A DNA stretch of 64,000 nt from Burkholderiales bacterium (GTDB taxonomy: Bacteria; Pseudomonadota; Gammaproteobacteria; Burkholderiales; SG8-39): the NCBI GenBank assembly GCA_017880775.1, contig JADGRQ010000001.1:1-64000 (forward strand). The letters run 5' to 3'. Below are positions 10,551 through 17,683 of this stretch, piece after piece (position 1 is the first letter of the stretch; each line of letters starts with the position of its first letter). The translations under genes were made by a program, and so were the position numbers. The notes beneath the pieces were generated by a model. That model was not told the DNA's origin. It saw only the letters and a list, made by a program, of their open reading frames with translations, and did no database searches.

Positions 10551-10931
10551 GTGAACCGGTCGCCTGCGGCGGGCTTTACCCTGATCGAGTTGCTGACGGT
10601 GATGGCGATCATTGCGGTCCTGCTCACGCTCGCCGTGCCGCGCTATTTCAACAGCGTCGAAAGGTCGAAGGAAGCCGTCCTCAGGCAGGACCTCGCGACC
10701 GTGCGCGACTCGCTCGACAAGTATTTCGCGGACACCGGCCGTTATCCCGACTCGCTCGGCGACCTGGTGACGAAGAAATACCTGCGCAGCATCCCGCTCG
10801 ATCCGCTGACCGAAAGTGCCACGAGCTGGATCGTCGTTGCGCCGGACGATGTCGCCAAGGGAATGGTGCAGGACGTAAAAAGCGGTGCGCCAGGCAATGC
10901 GAAGGACGGCACCGCATATGCAGACTGGTAG
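10551..10931 (+). CDS. Second type II secretion pseudopilin (GspG/GspH-like)
   Basis: Short 126-residue pseudopilin with GTG start. The class III leader is MNRSPAAG, cleaved before FTLIE (Glu at mature position 5), followed by a hydrophobic helix (LLTVMAIIAVLLTLAV). The remainder has the GspG-like TGRYPDSLGDLVTKKYL and SIPLDPLTES features but lacks the DPWGNPY motif and the calcium-binding end. It closes the operon 18 bases after the secretin. It may be a minor pseudopilin or an alternative major one. No gspH, I, J or K genes accompany it. Confidence 0.85.
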   Translation: MNRSPAAGFTLIELLTVMAIIAVLLTLAVPRYFNSVERSKEAVLRQDLATVRDSLDKYFADTGRYPDSLGDLVTKKYLRSIPLDPLTESATSWIVVAPDDVAKGMVQDVKSGAPGNAKDGTAYADW

Positions 10932-10946
10932 ATGCAATAATCACGA

Positions 10947-12182
10947 ATGAACGCTCCACGCCCGGTGCACGCGCCGATGGCGCAGTTTCCGGTGATCGAC
11001 GACTGCCTGCAAGTCGGCGGGATTCCGCTCACGCGGCTTGCTCAACGCGTCGGACGCACGCCGTTCTATGCCTATGACCGCGGCCTGATCACGCAGCGCG
11101 TCGCGCTGTTGCGCAAGCACCTGCCTGCGGAAATCCACCTGCATTACGCGATCAAGGCCAATCCGATGCCGGCGGTGGTGCAACACCTGGCGCCGCTGAT
11201 CGACGGCCTCGACGTGGCTTCCGCCGGCGAAATGCGGGTCGCGCTCGATACCGGCATCGCGCCGGGGCTGGTCAGTTTCGCCGGCCCGGGCAAGACCGAC
11301 GCGGAGTTGGCGCAAGCGGTCGCTGCCGGCATCATCGTCAACCTCGAATCGGAGCACGAGATGGAGCGCATCGCCGCGCTCGGCGCCGGCTCCGGCACGC
11401 GGCCGCGCGTGGCGGTGAGGGTCAATCCAGACTTCGAACTGAAAAGCTCAGGGATGAAGATGAGCGGGGGCCCGAAGCAGTTCGGCGTGGACGCCGAGCG
11501 CGTGCCCGCGATGCTCGCGCGCATCGGGCAGCTCGGCCTGGACTTCCAGGGCTTTCACATCTTCAGCGGCTCGCAGAACCTTCGCGCCGATGCGATCTGC
11601 GAAGCGCAGCGCAAGACGATCGAGCTGGCGCTGCAGCTCGCCGAGCATGCGCCCGCCCCGGTCCGATCGCTCAACATCGGGGGCGGCTTCGGCATCCCGT
11701 ACTTTCCCGGCGAGCAGGCGCTCGACATCGGCGCGGTGGGCGCGCAGCTCGCACCGCTGCTGCCGCGTCTCAAGCAGCGGCTGCCGCAGGTGCAAGTGGT
11801 GGTCGAACTCGGGCGCTTCCTGGTGGGCGAAGCCGGCCTCTACGTCTGCCGCGTCATCGACCGCAAGATCTCGCGCGGCCACGTGTTCCTGGTGACCGAC
11901 GGCGGCCTGCATCACCACCTCGCCGCATCCGGCAATTTCGGGCAGGTGATCCGCAAGAACTATCCCGTCGTGGTCGGCAACAAGGTGGCCGGGCGCGAGC
12001 GCGAGCGCGCGTCGGTGGTCGGCCCGCTGTGCACGCCGCTCGACCTGCTCGCCGATAACATGGAGATGGCCAAGGCCGACGTCGGCGATCTGATTGTCGT
12101 GTTCCAGTCGGGCGCGTACGGGCTCAGCGCGAGCCCCACCGCTTTCCTCGGCCACCCGGCCGCAGCGGAAGTGCTGGTGTGA
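10947..12182 (+). CDS. Pyridoxal-dependent decarboxylase, exosortase A system-associated type
   Basis: Fold-type III PLP enzyme of the diaminopimelate/ornithine decarboxylase family, 411 residues. The PLP lysine is in HYAIKANP (K70); the phosphate-binding GGGFGIPYF and the substrate-side HIFSGSQN motifs are intact, and the second domain ends with SGAYGLSASPTAFLGHP. Overall it matches the family seen in XrtA exopolysaccharide loci, where it usually sits with an acyl-CoA ligase, a carrier protein and two hydrolases. Here none of those follow, and decayed sequence begins 3 bases after its stop. The true substrate is not known for this family. It starts 15 bases after the pseudopilin, with no obvious terminator between. 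Confidence 0.88.
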   Translation: MNAPRPVHAPMAQFPVIDDCLQVGGIPLTRLAQRVGRTPFYAYDRGLITQRVALLRKHLPAEIHLHYAIKANPMPAVVQHLAPLIDGLDVASAGEMRVALDTGIAPGLVSFAGPGKTDAELAQAVAAGIIVNLESEHEMERIAALGAGSGTRPRVAVRVNPDFELKSSGMKMSGGPKQFGVDAERVPAMLARIGQLGLDFQGFHIFSGSQNLRADAICEAQRKTIELALQLAEHAPAPVRSLNIGGGFGIPYFPGEQALDIGAVGAQLAPLLPRLKQRLPQVQVVVELGRFLVGEAGLYVCRVIDRKISRGHVFLVTDGGLHHHLAASGNFGQVIRKNYPVVVGNKVAGRERERASVVGPLCTPLDLLADNMEMAKADVGDLIVVFQSGAYGLSASPTAFLGHPAAAEVLV

Positions 12183-12184
12183 GC

Positions 12185-12570
12185 TCAACGGCGAAGCCCT
12201 TCAATCAGCATCGCGCCGATGGCATCGGCGAGTTTACTGCTGGCGGAATCACTGTATGCGCCCAATCCACGTAGTACTTCGGCACAGTGTCCAGAGCGGC
12301 GTGCAGGGTATGGAACCCGGCGACCGTCCCCGACGCCGCTTCGTTCGCAAGGCTTCGGTAGACTTGCTGTTTCTTCAACTCGAGCGGCGACAGTTTGGCG
12401 TCGTCCTTTGATGGGAAGAAACGCACGGGCTGCAAGAAGAAGTAGATCGGAATTTCGGGCTGCCGGCCGAGGGCCGCAATCATCTCCCGATTGCGGCGAT
12501 AGATCTCGTCGCCGCAGCGATGATCATCGACCACCCGCGCGGCGCGTCGCCGGAAAGCAGCGGCCATGCG
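12185..12570 (-). pseudogene. SGNH/GDSL-like hydrolase remnant (C-terminal half, frameshifted)
   Basis: On the minus strand a frame reads RRNREMIAALGRQPEIPIYF, then YRSLANEAASGT, and the DWAH catalytic Asp-x-x-His block characteristic of SGNH hydrolases. Just after VIPPA the sense switches frame: the following frame gives SKLADAIGAMLIEGLRR and a TGA at 12185-12187, the expected C-terminal helix. No N-terminal GDS block was found upstream and the 5' limit is uncertain. The gene is therefore a decayed fragment, convergent with the decarboxylase gene and only a few bases from its stop. Confidence 0.6.
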
Positions 12571-12619
12571 GCGGGGGCCGTCGCGCCGTGTGTCTTCACC
12601 GCGCTCCTGGTCCACGACG

Positions 12620-13230
12620 TGGGGAATTTCCGGGGAAAACGATGCCGTGCGCGTCAGCATGCAGGCGAAGGCGACCGTCGTCGTCGGCTCGCAGTTTTGG
12701 CAGGCTGCGGGCGTTCTCCTGGTGAGTTACGATGCCCCGGGGGAAAGCGCCTGCGCTACCTGCCGGACGAGGTGCTGCGGCTCGAGGGCTTGAGCGATTG
12801 GATTCAGGCGCGGTTGATCGGGCACGTGCTGCCCGCCGTCGCCGGGATGCGACTCGTGATCGTTCAAGGCGGCGACGTCGGTAGCGTGCTGGTGCGCGCG
12901 CTCGTGGTGGACGCGATCGACGAGACGGCTCTTTACGCCACGCTACGCGACGTGCTGATCGCGCTTTGGGTCGCTACGTTGCTGGTCCTCCGCCCCACGC
13001 GCGCCCGGCTCCTCGCCGCGGGGCTGATCGCCGCGACGCTGGCGGGCGCGCTGACACCGAGGCCCCTGTTATCGGACACGATACGCGACGCCGTCTCCGA
13101 GGCACGTTTCCTCGCCGAGCCGGTGCGCGTGGCCTTCGCACGCTTGACGACGGATCCCGCCGCGGAACTCGAGCAACTGCCCGGTACGGGCGTGGTGGCG
13201 GCCCAGGGCACGGCCTCGCACGTCGCTTAG
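12620..13230 (+). pseudogene. Frameshifted membrane-associated protein of unknown function
   Basis: Not recognised. One plus frame gives VSMQAKATVVVGSQFWQAAG then VLLVSYDAPG; after a one-base shift near 12740 the next frame continues KRLRYLPDEVLRLEGLSDWI, then IVQGGDVGSVLVRALVVDAI and LYATLRDVLIALWVATLLVL, to a TAG at 13230. The protein would have one or two membrane helices near its middle (LLAAGLIAATLAGAL). The start is not clear. It lies directly upstream of a broken VanZ-like gene and may once have formed a pair with it. The need for a frame change to keep the sense is the reason for calling it a pseudogene; a sequencing error is the alternative. Confidence 0.4.
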
Positions 13231-13283
13231 GGCCGCGCGTCACCGCCGCGCCTTCGCACGCCTGCCAGGCACCGTCCGCGCCG

Positions 13284-13584
13284 ATGAGCCTTCTCGCCGA
13301 TTGGCCGCGGCGGTTCGATCTCAAGAATGGCCAACTCATCGCCTTTGCGCTGTTGACCGCCGCCCCGCCATTTGTCTTTCCGGGCACCAGGCCACATTAC
13401 CTTTTGTTCGGTCTCGTTCTGTTCGAGGTGTCCATCGAAATGGTGCAGAGCTTCACCCTAACGCGATCCGCCGAACTCGGCCGACGTGGCGCACGATGCG
13501 ATCGGCGCGATCCTGGGCCTCGCAGCCGTCCTGGCATGGCGGCGTCGGCGCACCACAGCCACGCTGCGTTCGAGTGCGCCATGA
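13284..13584 (+). pseudogene. VanZ-like membrane protein, one frameshift
   Basis: Starts MSLLADWPRRFDLKNGQLIA, with helices QLIAFALLTAAPPFVF and YLLFGLVLFEVSIEMVQSF. The block EMVQSFTLTRSAE is the VanZ-family membrane signature. After TRSA the reading frame must shift by one base to continue as NSADVAHDAIGAILGLAAVL, which is the expected last helix, ending AWRRRRTTATLRSSAP and TGA at 13582-13584. Both halves fit the family, so the gene is a recently broken VanZ-like reading frame about 100 codons long. VanZ-like proteins occur near exopolysaccharide loci; their role there is unclear. Confidence 0.65.
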
Positions 13585-13650
13585 TGATTCTGGTCACCGG
13601 CTCCGCCGGGTTCATTCGCTATCACGTCGCGACGGCGTGCCTGGCGTGTG
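13581..13650 (+). pseudogene. 5' fragment of an NAD-dependent sugar-nucleotide epimerase
   Basis: The first 20 or so codons read MMILVTGSAGFIRYHVATA, the start of an extended SDR with a GxxGxxG nucleotide-binding loop whose last Gly is replaced by Arg. Similarity ends at about 13650, where an oppositely oriented methyltransferase remnant begins. A plausible matching 3' fragment lies at 15643-15738. The ATG overlaps the VanZ-like stop. Confidence 0.5.
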
Positions 13651-14429
13651 TACGGTCCGCAAAGTGGATGCCCTTCCGGAATGTGACCACGTAGCCTAAT
13701 TGTTCGAGATGGGCGACGATGGCAGTCACGTCGTAGAGTCGGGGTGTCGCTTCGAACATGATGCGCGGGAACCGGTCGCAGAGCTCGGGCCCGATGCTAT
13801 CGATGATCTCCTTCTCGGCCCCTCGCAATCAAGCTTCAGGAGGTCGCATTGCACGAAACCCGCAACCCGTAGCGCGCCGGCCAAGTCCACGACATCGATC
13901 TCGATGAAACTGTCGGAGGCCATTCCTGAAGACATGCTGTGACCGCCGATGTTTTGGCGATGGATGTAGAGGCGATCGCGGCGCGATCGGCCACCGACCC
14001 CCGTTTCAAGCGTCACGACGTTGGGGATCACGTTCCGTCGGACCGTCTCCTCAAGCAACCGGAAATTGTGCGGATGGGGCTCGAAGCAGTCGATGTTCGA
14101 CTTCGGAAAAAGCTGATGCACCGCAATGCGAACAGGCCGGTATTCGCCCCGACATCCATGATGTGGAGTGTTTTCTGACTAGGCAATTCAATGTCATAAC
14201 ATCCGTTGACGAAAATCTCTTCGTAGGTAAAAAGGCTCATAACGTCATCTATGGAAATTGAGCCCCCCGCCCTTAATCGAAGACTCTCTGGGCCTGGCCA
14301 AAGCTTCGGCACGATCTTCAGCAACAATGCCAGATAGAATATGCACGGCCGAATCAGAGCCCGCCCATGATGCCGGTATTGGGCGAGCGAGAATTGCCTC
14401 AATGCCCATTCGACGCGCCAGGAGCTCAC
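13622..14429 (-). pseudogene. FkbM family methyltransferase, two frameshifts
   Basis: SAM-dependent methyltransferase of the FkbM type, used on sugars and lipids in surface polysaccharide loci. The N-terminal frame carries the SAM-binding IMDVGANTGLFALR. A second frame continues MHQLFPKSNIDCFEPHPHN, then LLEETVRRNVIPNVVTLE, DSFIEIDVVDL and CDLLKLDCEG. A third frame continues GAEKEIIDSIGPELCDRFPR and AHLEQLGYVVTFRKGIHF. All three blocks are in family order, so two frameshifts (near 14110 and 13830) break an otherwise complete gene. It is inverted relative to its neighbours and sits between the two epimerase fragments. Confidence 0.75.
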
Positions 14430-14592
14430 AAGAGGCCTTTCAGGCTGCGCAGGGGCGATGCGGCTGTGCTCACGGTCCAGCCGACCGTTCGGGCACCGTT
14501 GCCTTATTGGCAGATAGCCGATAGGAACAAAGGATGATCAATATTTTGACCGGTTGATCGTTGCCAATAAAAGAAAAAAGTCTGGACGGGAT

Positions 14593-15582
14593 ATGAAGCT
14601 CACGCGGTCCTCGCAGTACGCCCAATTGCTCGACTCGATCGATATCAGATGGTCCGTCGCCATTTTCGCTGCGCGCGAAGATGTCGAAGCGCTATCGTCC
14701 ACGATCGAGGCGACGTTCGAAGCGGTGCGCGGAAAATCGGCCATTGTTGACGTCATTGTCAACGGAAATCGGCAATTATCTCAAAGTATAATCCCTTATC
14801 TCAAATCCAAATCAGAGTTGGAAGGTCGGAACGTGACAGCCCGCATATGGGATTTGGCGATTCGGGACAAGGCGCATGCTTGGAACCAGTATGTACATAT
14901 CATCTGGCCCGGCTCGGAAATGGCGTTCTTCTGCGACGGGTACGCGAGGCCTATGCCCGATGCGCTGGATTTTATTGCAAAGGGCATGACCGCTCGCCCG
15001 GACGCTTTGGCCGGAACCGCGGTCCCGTCGCAGGGCCATTCGGCGAAGTCGGTGCGCGCGCAGATGATGCAGGGCGGCGGATTTCAAGGCAGCCTGCATG
15101 CGATTCGAGGCGATGTACTGCGGGCGCTGCGTGACCGCGGATTCCGTGTTCCGCTCGGCCTCTATAGGGTCGATAGCTTGCTCGGTGCTGTGCTGAGATT
15201 CGGTCTCGATCCGATGAACAATTCTTGGAAGTCGGATCGTATCGTCGTTTGCCCGGATGCCACCTGGGCCGTGCGCGTGGCTTTGCCGTGGCGTTTCGGC
15301 GATCTGAAAGCTCAATTCAACAGAATGATACGACAGGCTCGTGGGCACTTCGAAAACCGCGCCTTCCGGGAACACATGGCGATCCGGAAGAGGTCGCCGG
15401 AGACCCTGCCGGAAACAAGCCGGAACCTAGTAATGTGGTGGCTAAACGAGTGCCCTGTGCAGGCCGCGAGACTGTTGTTTGAAAACCCATTGGGCGCGAT
15501 CGCTCTATTTCCGTTTCGCCACCGCGCAGATTGGTCGCAGAAGGACGTGCTTCCGAGCTTGGTCGCGACCGCGACGGTGTGA
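14593..15582 (+). CDS. Glycosyltransferase, family 2-like (GT-A fold), exopolysaccharide-associated
   Basis: A 329-residue intact frame. The start region (WSVAIFAAREDVEALSSTIE) resembles the first beta strand and loop of GT2 enzymes, followed by VDVIVNGN and an acidic metal-binding candidate in MAFFCDGYARPMPDAL. Later blocks include GGGFQGSLHAIRGDVLRAL and DSLLGAVLRFGLDP, consistent with an acceptor-binding half. There is no membrane segment. An upstream TTG (14554) extends the frame; ATG 14593 follows a GGACGGG purine run and is preferred. Its base composition (more A/T in the first 300 bases) differs from the neighbours, and it is flanked by pseudogenes, so it may be an imported cassette. 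Substrate unknown. Confidence 0.6.
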   Translation: MKLTRSSQYAQLLDSIDIRWSVAIFAAREDVEALSSTIEATFEAVRGKSAIVDVIVNGNRQLSQSIIPYLKSKSELEGRNVTARIWDLAIRDKAHAWNQYVHIIWPGSEMAFFCDGYARPMPDALDFIAKGMTARPDALAGTAVPSQGHSAKSVRAQMMQGGGFQGSLHAIRGDVLRALRDRGFRVPLGLYRVDSLLGAVLRFGLDPMNNSWKSDRIVVCPDATWAVRVALPWRFGDLKAQFNRMIRQARGHFENRAFREHMAIRKRSPETLPETSRNLVMWWLNECPVQAARLLFENPLGAIALFPFRHRADWSQKDVLPSLVATATV

Positions 15583-15642
15583 ATGGGCAAATGATATTCG
15601 CCCTCGAATCGGATGACATCGGTCGCGACCGAGATGCTGCCG

Positions 15643-15739
15643 CCCCTGATGCGCCTGATCGAGCTCGTGGAAAGGGCGCTAGGCCGGAAGCCCGAGATCC
15701 GATTCGAGCCGATGCAACCGGGCGACGTGAAGAAAACTG
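15643..15739 (+). pseudogene. 3' fragment of an NAD-dependent sugar-nucleotide epimerase
   Basis: The frame reads LMRLIELVERALGRKPEI then RFEPMQPGDVKKT, the C-terminal block of UDP-glucuronate 4-epimerase-like SDRs. The intact epimerase at 30578-31609 carries the comparable [20 protein letters not shown] and MQPGDVQAT. Homology stops at 15739, where a transposase-tail fragment begins. Together with 13581-13650 this may be the other end of one interrupted gene. Confidence 0.6.
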
Positions 15740-15909
15740 ATGCGCGTCATCGCGCTGATAGAGGACCCTGCGGTGGTGTGAGCGATTCTCACGCACGGGG
15801 TCGCTGGCAACCGACGGCGGTGGAGCGCGCACCGCCCGTTCCTCTGGGCGCATGGCCCGCGCATGCGAGCTTGCCGCTCACGTATCACCCCCTACCGGAC
15901 ATCGCCTGA
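15740..15909 (+). mobile_element. IS91-family-type transposase C-terminal fragment
   Basis: The sequence begins MRVIALIEDPAVV, typical of the segment following the CxxCG zinc motif in IS91-type transposases, then needs one frame change to continue ILTHG-RWQPTAVERAPPVP and WPAHASLPLTYHPLPDIA before TGA. The LPLTYHP(V/L)PDIA ending is one I associate with the C-terminus of these transposases. Only about 55 codons remain and no ends or catalytic region were found. It abuts the epimerase fragment and marks a likely rearrangement point. Confidence 0.5.
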
Positions 15910-16188
15910 ACGGGACAAACGCGGGCCGCATTCGCCATGACGGGGCAAGTTTTAGCGTTAGTTGAACACTTTTTTGACGTCAACGTGACAAGATCTCAGC
16001 ATTGGTCAAACGGAATCCTTGATCATCTGAAGGACCTCCAAAACCGCTTTGTAGAGGAGAATCACGCCACTCGGCGTCCGGAGAGGCCAATCATTGCCTT
16101 CACTGGATTTGCCACCGTGTTCAACTAACGCTGGAACTCCGCCCATAACGCAGATTGCACACGCCCCCAAACAGCCAGTGGACAGCCG
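15910..16188. other. Non-coding stretch after the transposase fragment
   Basis: About 280 bases of lower GC content with short AT-rich runs (for example near 15955-15975). Only short open frames without recognisable similarity are present. It may hold the promoter of the membrane-protein gene at 16189, but no convincing -35/-10 pair was identified. Confidence 0.4.
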
Positions 16189-16785
16189 ATGAAAAGCCGG
16201 ATGAACCGGATTTCCCATTCTCAATGGGGCCTACCGGCGGGCAGCCTTCTGCTGCTGCTCGGCCTGCTCGCCGTGTATCACCCCGGATTCATGACCAACG
16301 ACTCCGTAGCGCAGCTGCTCGAGGCGCGTTCCGGAGTATTCTCGGATTGGCATCCGCCCTTCATGTCATGGCTGTGGCGCGGCGTCGAGTTCTTCGTGAC
16401 CGGCCCGTTCGGAATGCTGCTTATCCAGCTCTCACTGGTCTGCGGGGGTAGCCTCCTGCTGATTCGGGAGATCCCGTTTCCCAACCCGAGGCATCGGCTG
16501 TTCGCCATGGCAGCGAGCGTCCTCTGGCCGCCGGTGTTCTCCATTCTGGGAGCGATCTGGAAGGACAACCTGATGCTGGGCTTCGCGATCGTCGCACTCG
16601 CGCTGGCGGCCCGGATCCACCGGTTCGACGCATCCACGCCGGCATCGGCCCGTATCGCAACCTGGATCGGCGTCGTCGCCTGCCTTATTGCCGTTTGCGC
16701 GATTCGCCACAACGGAGTGGGCATCGCTCTGTCGATTGCCCTGCTGACTACGCGCCCGTCGTTTGGATGCATCCGGGGTCCGTAG
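16189..16785 (+). pseudogene. Polytopic membrane protein, N-terminal part (3' truncated)
   Basis: The first 180 codons encode a polytopic membrane protein: [67 protein letters not shown] and [20 protein letters not shown]. The first periplasmic loop ([21 protein letters not shown]) with a conserved WHPP resembles GT39/mannosyltransferase-like membrane glycosyltransferases or EPS-locus membrane proteins, but the family is not certain. Coding sense ends at about 16742, after IALSIALLT; the last 15 codons are antisense to the truncated decarboxylase gene. The protein probably lacks most of its later helices. ATG 16189 was chosen; 16201 is an alternative. Confidence 0.55.
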
Positions 16786-17303
16786 GTATTGAAGATGCGG
16801 ATGACCTTGATGGACAGCCGGTGCTGCCGCCAAAAATCGAAAAACAGGGTCTCGGCGCAGCGCTTTCCTTCGTCATAGCTTCGTACGCCGATGGGATTGA
16901 CGTTGCCCCAGTAGTCTTCCTGCTGAGGGTGAATCGCCGGGTCGCCGTAGACCTCGGATGTCGATGCCTGCAGGATCCTCGCCTTCAACCTCTTCGCCAG
17001 GCCAAGCATGTTGATCGCGCCATGGACACTGGTCTTGGTCGTCTGTACGGGGTCGAATTGGTAGTGAATCGGCGACGCCGGGCAAGCGAAGTTGTAGATC
17101 TCGTCGACTTCCACGTACAAGGGAAAGGTGACGTCGTGCCGGACCAACTCGAAATAGGTCTTTCCAATCAGGTGCGCGACATTGCCCTTGGTCCCCGTGT
17201 AGAAGTTATCCACGCAAAGCACGTCGTGGCCTTCCTGTATCAATCGATCGCAGAGATGCGAGCCCAGAACGCCCGCGCCGCCCGTCACCAAAACTCGCTT
17301 CAC
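16743..17303 (-). pseudogene. UDP-glucuronate decarboxylase (UXS)-like SDR, 3' truncated
   Basis: N-terminal 187 codons of an extended SDR of the UDP-glucuronate decarboxylase type. Visible are the NAD loop [39 protein letters not shown], the catalytic YxxxK as SYDEGKR, and [17 protein letters not shown] full UXS continues for about 130 more residues; here homology ends at about 16743 inside the DGRVVS block. The frame stays open by chance to 16278 through the antisense of the membrane-protein gene, giving a 341-codon chimeric frame. The decarboxylase active site is largely present, but the missing C-terminal substrate-binding region makes activity unlikely. Confidence 0.75.
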
Positions 17304-17683
17304 TTCATTCTCCCTGTGCCGTAAACATGGCTCATGGTCCTCGCGCGGCGCGAGTCTCGGTTGCGCGGGGTTGGCGCGCGGTGGATTTGGCTTGGCATGG
17401 GGTGTCCTCCGCGAGGTCGGGGTACGCGCAAATCTGCGTTATGACGAATGCTGCCCGCGTTTGCCTCGTTCAGGCAAGCCTCTGGCGATGCGATGACGCG
17501 CATCGGCCCTTTGCACTGCGCGCATTGGAGAGGATCGGCTTCATATACCTCGCGGTGATGGTATCCTTATTCATAGATTGATCTGCTATATGACGACGGG
17601 GTACCACACCCTCTCAAGCACAGCGTGCGGCCTGAGTTCAGTGATATGAATGACGTAGCTGCCGGCATCCTCGTCAACCTCGT
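17304..17683. other. Intergenic region with no recognised gene
   Basis: About 380 bases between divergent genes. Short frames exist on both strands, but none shows known motifs. An AT-rich stretch near 17555-17595 (TATCCTTATTCATAGATTGATCTGCTATATG) could carry the promoter of the amidotransferase at 17684; only a TATCCT/TATATG-like element is visible and no firm -35 was assigned. Confidence 0.35.

Noticed and set aside
8556-10937. A 793-codon minus-strand open frame opposite the secretin and pseudopilin genes
   Set aside because: It is antisense to a clear secretin, is His/Arg/Asp-rich with no domain pattern, and reflects the high GC content.
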